Assembly (NCBI RefSeq): GCF_001456115.1
Contig: NZ_CP013270.1
Location: 1 to 10,566 of the forward strand
Direction: 5' to 3'
DNA: 10,566 nucleotides
Source: Sphingobium baderi
Lineage (GTDB): Bacteria; Pseudomonadota; Alphaproteobacteria; Sphingomonadales; Sphingomonadaceae
In this document: positions 1 to 5,617 of the stretch, one piece after another
Position numbering within the stretch: position 1 is the first letter of the stretch
Layout: each line of letters starts with the position of its first letter
Position numbers and translations under genes: made by a program
Notes under the pieces: model-generated
Seen by the model: only the letters and a program-made list of their open reading frames with translations
Databases searched by the model: none
Told to the model about the DNA's origin: nothing

Positions 1-19
1 GTCGCCCCCTGCCGCACTG

Positions 20-49
20 ACTTGCGCAGCAAGTCGTAAGTGCGCACTT
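20..49. other. oriT: oriT, MOBQ (RSF1010/R1162-like)
   Basis: A perfect 6-bp inverted repeat, ACTTGC (20-25) and GCAAGT (29-34), with a 3-nt loop is followed by CGTAAGTGCGC (35-45). This is the known layout of RSF1010/R1162-type oriT: a hairpin, then TAAGTGCG with the nick just after it. By analogy the nick lies between 44 and 45. It sits between the divergent TraD-like gene and the relaxase gene of the neighbouring unit (unit 3, across the window ends), as expected for a MOBQ transfer region. The nick position is inferred from the family, not shown here. Confidence 0.88.
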
Positions 50-77
50 CGTGCTTTTCGCACTACGCCCGCCGCGC

Positions 78-89
78 TATGCTGACAAC
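78..89 (+). promoter_or_regulatory. Putative -10 element of the TraD-like gene; leaderless start
   Basis: TATGCT (78-83) resembles a -10 box and ends six bases before the ATG at 90, so transcription would begin at about the A of the start codon. No Shine-Dalgarno sequence precedes this ATG, which fits a leaderless mRNA. The -35 region (about 55-60, TTTTCG) is poor, so the call is tentative. The same sequence occurs at 3462-3473 and 7053-7064. Confidence 0.35.
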
Positions 90-347
90 ATGGAAACGAC
101 CGCACGGCCCACCATCGACCAGAAAATTGCCCGCAAGGAAGCCGAGCTTGCCCGGCTGCGTCAGCAGGGCCGGGCGCTCGAAACCGGCCAGAAGATCGTT
201 CTCGGCGGCCTGCTCCTGAACGCCGCCAGGAACGACCCGGCGATCCGCAAATGGCTGATCGCGGAACTCCCCTCGGCTGTGACCCGCGAGGTGGACCGCA
301 AGCGCCTCGCCCCCATCGTCGCGGAACTGGTGAAGCTCGATGGCTAA
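90..347 (+). CDS. TraD/MobC-like mobilization accessory protein (unit 1)
   Basis: An 85-aa protein starting METTARPTID. Residues 9-30 form a charged, probably coiled-coil helix rich in Arg, Glu and Ala. Residues 33-46 (GQKIVLGGLLLNAA) match the R/K-x-IxLGGL pattern of small TraD-type conjugal transfer proteins that accompany MOBQ relaxases and are thought to help assemble the relaxosome at oriT. It lies directly downstream of oriT and diverges from the relaxase gene, the usual place for such a gene. An upstream in-frame GTG at 51 would give 98 aa, but that extension would overlap the oriT nick region, so the ATG is preferred. The last 8 bases overlap the start of the 61-aa gene, implying one operon with coupled translation. 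Family assignment rests on motif recognition only. Confidence 0.75.
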   Translation: METTARPTIDQKIARKEAELARLRQQGRALETGQKIVLGGLLLNAARNDPAIRKWLIAELPSAVTREVDRKRLAPIVAELVKLDG

Positions 348-525
348 GGCCCACGGAGTTCGCCGCCTGACCCCTGCCGGGCTGGTCTTGGCCGGGGCCG
401 TCACGGGCGCCGCGATAGGCGGGGTGCTTGGGCTGATGCGCTGGCAGCAGGATCGGCAGCCCTCTCCCCCCCGCCCGGAACCGGAGGCACCAAAGGCGCA
501 AGGTGACAGGGTTATAATTCGATGA
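340..525 (+). CDS. Small glycine-zipper membrane protein (unit 1)
   Basis: A 61-aa protein of unknown function. Residues 11-33 form one hydrophobic helix containing a regular glycine zipper, G19-G23-G27-G31 (GxxxG three times in register), suggesting helix packing and oligomerisation in the membrane. A short basic N-terminus (K3, R8, R9) precedes the helix. A Pro-rich segment (about 41-52, PSPPRPEPEAPK) follows. The ATG overlaps the stop of the TraD-like gene by 8 bases (ATGGCTAA), so translation is probably coupled. A role in mobilization, for example docking the relaxosome at a helper type IV secretion coupling protein as the membrane-associated MobB of RSF1010 does, is inferred from position only. 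Its length, tight overlap and strict conservation in all three units support it as a real gene. Confidence 0.7.
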   Translation: MAKAHGVRRLTPAGLVLAGAVTGAAIGGVLGLMRWQQDRQPSPPRPEPEAPKAQGDRVIIR

Positions 526-693
526 CCTTCGGGAAATGCCCTAGGAAGCCCGTAGAGCGCCGATAGGCACGTTCAGGCCCTCTCCCCTATCCGGTTGCTC
601 TATCGCGGCTCTGTGGCGCTGAAATCGCCTCCTAACCCCCCTGAACACCCTTCACTTGGCTTGACCCTCGCGCATCGGTTGCGATGATGCGCT
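526..693. other. Non-coding stretch with competing short stems (unit 1)
   Basis: I see no convincing gene here. GATAGG (562-567) can pair with CCTATC (586-591). The overlapping CGATAG (561-566) can instead pair with CTATCG (600-605), extended by GAGC (555-558) with GCTC (608-611). The two pairings are mutually exclusive. The part up to about 640 is shared with the other units, with few changes. Positions about 640-690 replace the 65-aa gene found in units 2 and 3 and look unrelated to it, apart from a short shared TTGACCCT near the right end. Confidence 0.35.
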
Positions 694-773
694 TGCTGCG
701 GCCCTTTTTCTCAACTTCCCCTGCGTGCGGGGGATTGGGGGTGCAGGTAACGATCCCCCTTGGGGCCGCAGCA
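694..773. other. Structured GC-rich element with 11-bp terminal inverted repeat (unit 1)
   Basis: TGCTGCGGCCC (694-704) and GGGCCGCAGCA (763-773) form a perfect 11-bp inverted repeat. Inside it GGGGGAT (729-735) pairs perfectly with ATCCCCC (753-759), and CCCC (718-721) could compete for GGGG (729-732). The outer left arm runs straight into a T5 tract. The element is retained in all three units although the sequence to its left differs. It could be a structured RNA, a replication element such as a single-strand initiation site, or a remnant of a small mobile repeat; the sequence does not decide this. Confidence 0.5.
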
Positions 774-832
774 CCCTCCCGACATGACGTGCGCCGCGAC
801 CAGCGGCGCTCCATTTTCAATCGGTGTCCCCC

Positions 833-887
833 GTCAGTGTGAGTGTCAGTGTCAGTGTCTGTTCCAGACCCTGACACTCACACTGAC
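833..887. repeat. 17-bp-stem palindrome beside the iterons (unit 1)
   Basis: GTCAGTGTGAGTGTCAG (833-849) pairs perfectly with CTGACACTCACACTGAC (871-887). An inner stem GTCTG (857-861) with CAGAC (865-869) has a TTC loop, leaving only a 7-nt bulge against 1 nt. The left arm consists of GTCAGT/GTGAGT-type hexamer repeats. C5 (828-832) can further pair with G5 (892-896) across a small bulge. It ends about 15 bp before the first iteron. No U-rich tract follows on either strand, so it is not a typical terminator. A role in origin function is inferred from position. Confidence 0.8.
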
Positions 888-902
888 ACTAGGGGGCTAA
901 AA

Positions 903-1012
903 ACAGACACGCCGGAGGGCAAAAACAGACACGCCGGAGGGTATGAACAGACACGCCGGAGGGTATGAACAGACACGCCGGAGGGTATGAACAGACACGC
1001 CGGAGGGCATCA
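903..1012 (+). repeat. oriV: Replication origin iterons, 5 x 22 bp, type A (unit 1)
   Basis: Five contiguous 22-bp direct repeats start at 903, 925, 947, 969 and 991. Each consists of the half-site ACAGAC, then ACGCCGGAGGG, then usually TATGA. The first repeat ends CAAAA and the last ends CATCA. Regular spacing of two helical turns just upstream of a Rep_3-type rep gene is the hallmark of an iteron-controlled origin, where Rep monomers bind to start replication and control copy number. I could not find a convincing DnaA box. The AT-rich part lies between the last iteron and the rep start. Confidence 0.93.
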
Positions 1013-1055
1013 CAGACAAGTTGACTACAGACATATTCGAAATTAACGTCTGTTT
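1012..1055 (+). promoter_or_regulatory. rep promoter and Rep auto-repression operator, type A (unit 1)
   Basis: Two further direct half-sites ACAGAC (1012-1017 and 1027-1032) flank a -35 box TTGACT (1021-1026). An inverted copy GTCTGT (1048-1053) lies at the presumed transcription start, so 1027-1053 is an operator with ACAGAC...GTCTGT symmetry. In Rep_3 plasmids such as pPS10, Rep dimers repress their own gene at this type of inverted half-iteron. A -10 box may be TAACGT (1044-1049, 17-bp spacing). No Shine-Dalgarno sequence precedes the ATG at 1056, and the start site would fall at or next to the ATG, suggesting a leaderless mRNA. Confidence 0.72.
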
Positions 1056-2021
1056 ATGAGCCAAATCACCGTGTCCTCTGCTGCACTCGCCCTCCGCGCC
1101 GATAAGCCGCTCACGCCTGCGATGATCTCTGCGCTGTGGGAGATCGCTGCCGTCCTCGACGAGGAACGTGTGCCTGCGAATGTGCCGAATGCGGTCTGGC
1201 TGACCATCCCCACGGCACGCCTGCGTGGGCCGGGCGCACGACAGGACAACACATGGCTTCGCGAGTGCCTTGAACGCATGGCAGGGCTGCGCCTGACCGG
1301 CCAACATCGCGGCGAAGAATGGCTGGCCGTGATGCTGGCAGAGGCCCATTTCATCGAGGGCGGGGCCAAGGTGCGCTTGCTGGTGCCGCCCGCAGGCGTC
1401 CACGCCATGCGCGGACCGGGCAACTTCGTGAAGATCGAGACGACCGCAGCACATCGGCTCCCGCCTCATGCCCGCCGTCTCTATGCGCTGCTGGCCGACC
1501 GCAAGCGCCAGCGCGAACCCTACGCCCAGTGGAGCGTAGACAACCTGCGTGGCCTGCTCGGCGTCGATGACAAGCGGTCCTATGATCGGTGGAGTGATTT
1601 TCGCACCCGCGTGCTCGATCCTGCCATTTCAGCGATCAACGACTTCGGCACGGTGCGCGTGAAGATGACCTTCATAAAGTCCGGTCGGTCGGTTTCCGCC
1701 GTCCGCTTCGAATGGCGCTGGAAAGATCCGCACGATGCCGCCGATACGGTGGTGGAGAACGAGCGCCACAGCGACGCCCGGCGTAAAGACCCACCGGAAA
1801 ACCCGGACGCCCCGCCGCTGGTCGAAGGCGATCCGGTGGTACGGGAAGGACTGGCCCAACTTGTGGCGGACCTCGGGAACTCCAAGCGGGTCCAGGAGCC
1901 CGAACAGATGGACGTGGAAACCTACCTCGCGCTCAGTGATGAGGAATGCCCTGAATACCCGATCACCGATGATGAGCGGGCATGGCTCGACATGAAACCA
2001 GTCGGCAAAGAGGCGCTATGA
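1056..2021 (+). CDS. rep: Rep_3-family replication initiator, type A (unit 1)
   Basis: A 321-aa initiator that should bind the adjacent iterons as a monomer and repress its own promoter as a dimer. Residues about 10-128 form the first winged-helix domain (LTPAMISALWEIAAVL near the start). Residues about 130-222 form the second, with the typical Rep_3 series LYALL...W-S-V-D-N-L-R-G-L-L-G-V (142-170), a recognition helix region YDRWSDFRTRVLDPAISAIN (176-195), and the closing strand SVSAVRFEWRWK (212-223). The rest (225-321) is a charged, acidic tail of unknown role. The ATG is placed by the operator ending two bases before it. The gene ends 5 bp from the convergent mobA stop. The family is clear; organism-specific naming is not. 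Confidence 0.93.
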   Translation: MSQITVSSAALALRADKPLTPAMISALWEIAAVLDEERVPANVPNAVWLTIPTARLRGPGARQDNTWLRECLERMAGLRLTGQHRGEEWLAVMLAEAHFIEGGAKVRLLVPPAGVHAMRGPGNFVKIETTAAHRLPPHARRLYALLADRKRQREPYAQWSVDNLRGLLGVDDKRSYDRWSDFRTRVLDPAISAINDFGTVRVKMTFIKSGRSVSAVRFEWRWKDPHDAADTVVENERHSDARRKDPPENPDAPPLVEGDPVVREGLAQLVADLGNSKRVQEPEQMDVETYLALSDEECPEYPITDDERAWLDMKPVGKEAL

Positions 2022-2026
2022 GGGGC

Positions 2027-3346
2027 TTAGTCCCCGACCCCTTGCCCCTGATTTCCAAGGCCGCGCTGGGCCTGCCGCTGCTTGCGCCTGACCTGTTCCT
2101 GCTGCTTCAGTTCGGCCCGGGCAGCGGGAAGCCGAGCGGCCCATTCCGGTCGCTCGCGCTCTAGCTTCCGCTCTGCCTTGGCTTCGTTTCCAAAGCCCCG
2201 GAAATAGCCCCGGACACGCTCAAGCCGGTCGCGAAGCGTCTTCTCTCGCTTCGCCCTCCACTCCTTGATGCCCTTCGCTACCTGCTGCCAAGCCGCCTCG
2301 GCCTTCTCGTAGGACCCTCGCTGAAACCTGCCGAAAAGTCCCGTTGGCGCCTTCGGGCGCTGCTCGTCATGCTTCCATTCACGCTGCTGCCGCTCGCGCG
2401 AAATCTCCCGGATTTGGCCATCCAGCTTGTACTCAAGGAACTGGCTGCGCCGGTTCGCATTGGCGATCAGCTCCTTCTTGCGGGCGTCCCATGCCTTCAC
2501 CAGCTCGGCCGCCGGCATCGCTTCGACCTGGCGCACCTTTTCCCGGCGCTCGCGCTCTGCCTTCAGGTCGATGATCTCGGCTGTCAGCGCCTTCCGCTGG
2601 GCATTGTTCGCCGCCACCTGCCGGTTGCCATCGGCGCGATCGCTGACACGGCCACGCCGCTCCATCTCCGAGGCCGTGGGGCCAAGATGGGTGGTCGCTT
2701 CCCGGTCGATGCCCTGCGCCGCAAGGCTGCGCGCATCGATCCGCTCGGCCCGCCCCGCTTTAGCCAGGACAGAATTGGCCGTCTGTTCCCAAAGCCCCCG
2801 GACCGCCTTCACCTCGTCGGCAGCAGGGCCAAGCCCCTGTGCCCGGCGGGCCTTGTCCGATAGCTCGATGCTGGCCTTGTCCCCCATGACCGGCTCCCCC
2901 CTCTCCCCCCGGCTCACCTGCCGGGTGGTGGTGAGGATGTGCGCATGGTGATTCCGGTTGTCGCCTTCCCGGTCGGGCTGGTGGACGCACACGTCCACGG
3001 CCACGCCGTACCGGCGGGCCAGTTCGGCACCAAAGGACAGAGCGAGTTCGTGCCGCTGTCCCGCGTCCAGTTCGGACGGCAGCGCTACGATCCACTCGCG
3101 AGCGGTGCGGGCATCCTTCCGCTTCTCCGCGACCTCCGCCGCATTCCACAGCGCGGCCCGGTCGAGCGTTTCGCCATCCGCCGTGATGATGTCCGCCGAC
3201 ACCACCCCGCCCTTGCGGGTGTAGTCATGGACGAGGCCGGTGCGCTCATCGACCAACGCCGCGCCAGCCCGATACGCCGCAGCCGCAACGGACGAACGTC
3301 CGGCGGTGCGCGATATCGGCTTGGTGCTGGCGTGGTAGATCGCCAC
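2027..3346 (-). CDS. mobA: MobA/MobL-family MOBQ relaxase (unit 1)
   Basis: A 439-aa relaxase that should nick oriT, attach covalently to the 5' end and pilot the strand into a recipient using a helper plasmid's secretion channel. Residues 1-200 are the relaxase domain. MAIYHASTKPISR leads to the likely catalytic Tyr25 (AAAAYRAG), E84 lies in REWIVALP, and the metal-binding histidines are H122, H134 and H136 (N132-x-H-x-H). Residues about 245-430 are a long charged helical region. It is far shorter than RSF1010 MobA (about 700 aa) because there is no fused primase. The start is GTG at 3346, chosen because MAIYH is the family N-terminus and a strong GGAAGGAAG ribosome site (complement of 3350-3358) precedes it. 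It faces the oriT at 3404. Confidence 0.94.
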   Translation of the reverse strand: MAIYHASTKPISRTAGRSSVAAAAYRAGAALVDERTGLVHDYTRKGGVVSADIITADGETLDRAALWNAAEVAEKRKDARTAREWIVALPSELDAGQRHELALSFGAELARRYGVAVDVCVHQPDREGDNRNHHAHILTTTRQVSRGERGEPVMGDKASIELSDKARRAQGLGPAADEVKAVRGLWEQTANSVLAKAGRAERIDARSLAAQGIDREATTHLGPTASEMERRGRVSDRADGNRQVAANNAQRKALTAEIIDLKAERERREKVRQVEAMPAAELVKAWDARKKELIANANRRSQFLEYKLDGQIREISRERQQREWKHDEQRPKAPTGLFGRFQRGSYEKAEAAWQQVAKGIKEWRAKREKTLRDRLERVRGYFRGFGNEAKAERKLERERPEWAARLPAARAELKQQEQVRRKQRQAQRGLGNQGQGVGD

Positions 3347-3378
3347 CGACTTCCTTCCATTTGGTGCCCAACGGGGTT

Positions 3379-3396
3379 GCAGGGGTCGCCCCCTGC
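3379..3396. repeat. 7-bp hairpin between mobA start and oriT (unit 1/2 junction)
   Basis: GCAGGGG (3379-3385) and CCCCTGC (3390-3396) form a perfect stem with a TCGC loop. It lies between the mobA ribosome site and the oriT hairpin and could affect the relaxosome or mobA expression. The copy at 6970-6987 is identical. The third copy exists only when window end (10561-10566) is joined to window start (1-12). Confidence 0.6.
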
Positions 3397-3403
3397 CGCA
3401 CTG

Positions 3404-3433
3404 ACTTGCGCAGCAAGTCGTAAGTGCGCACTT
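3404..3433. other. oriT: oriT, MOBQ type (unit 2)
   Basis: Same hairpin (ACTTGC 3404-3409, GCAAGT 3413-3418) and TAAGTGCG core as at 20-49. The inferred nick lies between 3428 and 3429. It lies between the unit 1 relaxase gene and the unit 2 TraD-like gene, in direct orientation with the other two oriT copies. Confidence 0.88.
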
Positions 3434-3473
3434 CGTGCTTTTCGCACTACGCCCGCCGCGCTATGCTGACAAC

Positions 3474-3731
3474 ATGGAAACGACCGCACGGCCCACCATC
3501 GACCAGAAAATTGCCCGCAAGGAAGCCGAGCTTGCCCGGCTGCGTCAGCAGGGCCGGGCGCTCGAAACCGGCCAGAAGATCGTTCTCGGCGGCCTGCTCC
3601 TGAACGCCGCCAGGAACGACCCGGCGATCCGCAAATGGCTGATCGCGGAACTCCCCTCGGCTGTGACCCGCGAGGTGGACCGCAAGCGCCTCGCCCCCAT
3701 CGTCGCGGAACTGGTGAAGCTCGATGGCTAA
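3474..3731 (+). CDS. TraD/MobC-like mobilization accessory protein (unit 2)
   Basis: Second copy of the 85-aa relaxosome accessory protein, identical in sequence to those at 90-347 and 7065-7322. The ATG at 3474 is chosen over an in-frame GTG at 3435, which lies next to the oriT nick. The same weak TATGCT box ends six bases before the ATG. It overlaps the 61-aa gene by 8 bases. The lack of even silent changes among three copies implies recent duplication or ongoing homogenisation. Confidence 0.75.
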   Translation: METTARPTIDQKIARKEAELARLRQQGRALETGQKIVLGGLLLNAARNDPAIRKWLIAELPSAVTREVDRKRLAPIVAELVKLDG

Positions 3732-3909
3732 GGCCCACGGAGTTCGCCGCCTGACCCCTGCCGGGCTGGTCTTGGCCGGGGCCGTCACGGGCGCCGCGAT
3801 AGGCGGGGTGCTTGGGCTGATGCGCTGGCAGCAGGATCGGCAGCCCTCTCCCCCCCGCCCGGAACCGGAGGCACCAAAGGCGCAAGGTGACAGGGTTATA
3901 ATTCGATGA
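3724..3909 (+). CDS. Small glycine-zipper membrane protein (unit 2)
   Basis: Second copy of the 61-aa single-pass protein with the GxxxG series at residues 19-31 and Pro-rich tail, identical to the other copies. Its start overlaps the stop of the TraD-like gene. In this unit the next gene downstream is the 65-aa antidote-like protein, about 150 bp away. Function unknown; a transfer-related role is only suggested by the operon position. Confidence 0.7.
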   Translation: MAKAHGVRRLTPAGLVLAGAVTGAAIGGVLGLMRWQQDRQPSPPRPEPEAPKAQGDRVIIR

Positions 3910-4044
3910 CCTTCGGGAAATGCCCTAGGAAGCCCGTAGAGCGCCGATAGGCACGTTTAGGCCCTCTCCCCTATCCGGTTGCTCTATCGCGGCTCTGTGG
4001 CGCTGAAATCGCCTCCTAGCCCCCCCTGATAGCCCTTCCTGCCC
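3910..4044. other. Short non-coding stretch with competing stems (unit 2)
   Basis: No gene seen. It keeps the alternative pairings described for unit 1, with GAGCGCCGATAG at 3939-3950 and its partner CTATCG...GCTC at 3984-3995. It differs from unit 1 by a single C-to-T change at 3958 until about 4018, where the unit-specific sequence begins. Confidence 0.3.
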
Positions 4045-4056
4045 TTGGAGCCTGTT

Positions 4057-4254
4057 ATGACGTTGGAGACTTCGCCCTACGATCCGACCGATCACCTCAA
4101 CACCGAGGAACGGATTGCAGCCTACCTTGAGGCTGCATGGGAAGGCGCAGACGAGTTCACGGACATGGAGAAGCGGTTTGCCTTTCTCACCAACTGTTTC
4201 GAGGTTGTCCTGCTAGCCCGGCAACGCTGGTTCCTGACCCGATTGACGCATTGA
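4057..4254 (+). CDS. Short protein resembling the N-terminus of addiction-module antidotes (unit 2)
   Basis: A 65-aa protein. Residues 4-32 (ETSPYDPTDHLNTEERIAAY, then LEAAWEGAD) resemble the start of the COG3636 'putative addiction module antidote' family, which typically opens with a P-[WFY]-D-x-x-x-[HY]-L-x-T-x-E-x-x-x-x-Y-L-x-x-A pattern. The usual family protein is about 95-105 aa and continues into a helix-turn-helix DNA-binding domain. Here the match ends at about residue 32 and no HTH follows in any frame I read. It may be a truncated antidote, a divergent regulator or an unrelated small protein. No toxin gene is adjacent. GGAG (4047-4050) six bases before the ATG sets this start over a TTG at 4045. 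Absent from unit 1, so dispensable there. Confidence 0.6.
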   Translation: MTLETSPYDPTDHLNTEERIAAYLEAAWEGADEFTDMEKRFAFLTNCFEVVLLARQRWFLTRLTH

Positions 4255-4283
4255 CCCTACCGCCCTCGCAGGCATGATGATCC

Positions 4284-4363
4284 TGCTGCGGCCCTTTTTC
4301 TCAACTTCCCCTGCGTGCGGGGGATTGGGGGTGCAGGTAACGATCCCCCTTGGGGCCGCAGCA
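4284..4363. other. Structured GC-rich element (unit 2)
   Basis: Same 11-bp inverted repeat as in unit 1 (4284-4294 with 4353-4363), with the inner GGGGGAT/ATCCCCC stem. It begins 29 bp after the stop of the 65-aa gene, so on the + strand it could also act as a transcript-end structure for that gene, but no U tract follows the right arm. The rest of 4255-4646 holds only this element, the palindrome, the iterons and the rep operator. Confidence 0.5.
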
Positions 4364-4423
4364 ACCCTCCCGACATGACGCGCGCCGCGACCAGCGGCGC
4401 TCCATTTTCAATCGGTGTCCCCC

Positions 4424-4478
4424 GTCAGTGTGAGTGTCAGTGTCAGTGTCTGTTCCAGACTCTGCCACTCACACTGAC
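4424..4478. repeat. Palindrome beside the iterons (unit 2)
   Basis: Same as the unit 1 palindrome, but the right arm reads CTGCCACTCACACTGAC (4462-4478), which introduces one mismatch into the 17-bp stem, and the base after the inner CAGAC stem is T. Unit 3 has the same two changes. The switch from unit 3-like to unit 1-like sequence in this unit lies between this arm and the first iteron. Confidence 0.78.
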
Positions 4479-4493
4479 ACTAGGGGGCTAAAA

Positions 4494-4603
4494 ACAGACA
4501 CGCCGGAGGGCAAAAACAGACACGCCGGAGGGTATGAACAGACACGCCGGAGGGTATGAACAGACACGCCGGAGGGTATGAACAGACACGCCGGAGGGCA
4601 TCA
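4494..4603 (+). repeat. oriV: Replication origin iterons, 5 x 22 bp, type A (unit 2)
   Basis: Five iterons starting at 4494, 4516, 4538, 4560 and 4582, with the same ACAGAC half-site, order and end variants as in unit 1. The same Rep should bind both sets, so in a trimer this specificity has twice the iteron number of the unit 3 type. Confidence 0.93.
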
Positions 4604-4646
4604 CAGACAAGTTGACTACAGACATATTCGAAATTAACGTCTGTTT
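4603..4646 (+). promoter_or_regulatory. rep promoter and operator, type A (unit 2)
   Basis: Direct half-sites ACAGAC at 4603-4608 and 4618-4623, -35 TTGACT at 4612-4617, and inverted GTCTGT at 4639-4644 immediately before the ATG at 4647. Identical to unit 1, including the absence of a Shine-Dalgarno sequence. Confidence 0.72.
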
Positions 4647-5612
4647 ATGAGCCAAATCACCGTGTCCTCTGCTGCACTCGCCCTCCGCGCCGATAAGCCG
4701 CTCACGCCTGCGATGATCTCTGCGCTGTGGGAGATCGCTGCCGTCCTCGACGAGGAACGTGTGCCTGCGAATGTGCCGAATGCGGTCTGGCTGACCATCC
4801 CCACGGCACGCCTGCGTGGGCCGGGCGCACGACAGGACAACACATGGCTTCGCGAGTGCCTTGAACGCATGGCAGGGCTGCGCCTGACCGGCCAACATCG
4901 CGGCGAAGAATGGCTGGCCGTGATGCTGGCAGAGGCCCATTTCATCGAGGGCGGGGCCAAGGTGCGCTTGCTGGTGCCGCCCGCAGGCGTCCACGCCATG
5001 CGCGGACCGGGCAACTTCGTGAAGATCGAGACGACCGCAGCACATCGGCTCCCGCCTCATGCCCGCCGTCTCTATGCGCTGCTGGCCGACCGCAAGCGCC
5101 AGCGCGAACCCTACGCCCAGTGGAGCGTAGACAACCTGCGTGGCCTGCTCGGCGTCGATGACAAGCGGTCCTATGATCGGTGGAGTGATTTTCGCACCCG
5201 CGTGCTCGATCCTGCCATTTCAGCGATCAACGACTTCGGCACGGTGCGCGTGAAGATGACCTTCATAAAGTCCGGTCGGTCGGTTTCCGCCGTCCGCTTC
5301 GAATGGCGCTGGAAAGATCCGCACGATGCCGCCGATACGGTGGTGGAGAACGAGCGCCACAGCGACGCCCGGCGTAAAGACCCACCGGAAAACCCGGACG
5401 CCCCGCCGCTGGTCGAAGGCGATCCGGTGGTACGGGAAGGACTGGCCCAACTTGTGGCGGACCTCGGGAACTCCAAGCGGGTCCAGGAGCCCGAACAGAT
5501 GGACGTGGAAACCTACCTCGCGCTCAGTGATGAGGAATGCCCTGAATACCCGATCACCGATGATGAGCGGGCATGGCTCGACATGAAACCAGTCGGCAAA
5601 GAGGCGCTATGA
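4647..5612 (+). CDS. rep: Rep_3-family replication initiator, type A (unit 2)
   Basis: Protein of 321 aa identical to the unit 1 initiator, with both winged-helix domains and the type A recognition region (residues 177-192 include D177, R178, D181, T184, R185, D188 and S192). No base difference from the unit 1 gene was noticed. The two copies raise the dose of this initiator relative to the unit 3 initiator, although both would be auto-repressed by the same operator type. Confidence 0.93.
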   Translation: MSQITVSSAALALRADKPLTPAMISALWEIAAVLDEERVPANVPNAVWLTIPTARLRGPGARQDNTWLRECLERMAGLRLTGQHRGEEWLAVMLAEAHFIEGGAKVRLLVPPAGVHAMRGPGNFVKIETTAAHRLPPHARRLYALLADRKRQREPYAQWSVDNLRGLLGVDDKRSYDRWSDFRTRVLDPAISAINDFGTVRVKMTFIKSGRSVSAVRFEWRWKDPHDAADTVVENERHSDARRKDPPENPDAPPLVEGDPVVREGLAQLVADLGNSKRVQEPEQMDVETYLALSDEECPEYPITDDERAWLDMKPVGKEAL

Positions 5613-5617
5613 GGGGC

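Larger units (their letters stand above)
1..3384. repeat. Plasmid unit 1 of a head-to-tail trimer
   Basis: This is a complete small mobilizable plasmid unit: oriT, TraD-like gene, 61-aa membrane gene, origin with iterons, rep and mobA. It is 207 bp shorter than the other two units because it lacks the 65-aa antidote-like gene region. From about 875 to its end I found no difference from unit 2. From its start to about 573 I found no difference from either other unit. Phase of the unit boundary is arbitrary and was set at the window start. Confidence 0.95.

Noticed and set aside
51..347. 98-aa version of the TraD-like protein from GTG at 51
   Set aside because: The extension would be read through the oriT nick region, has no ribosome site and adds residues unlike the family. 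ATG at 90 fits a -10 box and the conserved start better.
833..887. Palindrome as a rho-independent terminator
   Set aside because: No T-rich run follows the stem on either strand, and there is no gene ending just before it in unit 1.
903..1012. CRISPR-like short regular repeats
   Set aside because: The 22-bp units are contiguous with no unique spacers, there are no cas genes, and they adjoin rep, as iterons do.
1013..1055. DnaA boxes in the origin
   Set aside because: No sequence close to TTATNCACA was found on either strand between the palindrome and rep, although a degenerate box cannot be excluded.
897..1469. 190-aa minus-strand ORF (also 4488-5060) with a repeated peptide such as SGVSVHTLRRV
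   Set aside because: The repeat peptide is the iteron array read backwards, and the rest is the reverse of rep. Iteron spacing of 22 bp and the rep frame explain it fully.
2022..2037. Shared terminator between convergent rep and mobA
   Set aside because: Only a GGGG/CCCC pairing with a loose loop lies at the 5-bp junction and there is no T tract. It is too weak to call.
3085..3885. 266-aa minus-strand ORF spanning the mobA start, oriT and accessory genes (also 6676-7476)
   Set aside because: It is out of frame with mobA, crosses oriT and the opposite-strand operon, and its Arg/Gly/Pro-rich composition is typical of shadow frames in GC-rich DNA.
4045..4254. 69-aa version of the antidote-like protein from TTG at 4045
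   Set aside because: That TTG overlaps the GGAG ribosome site correctly spaced for the ATG at 4057.
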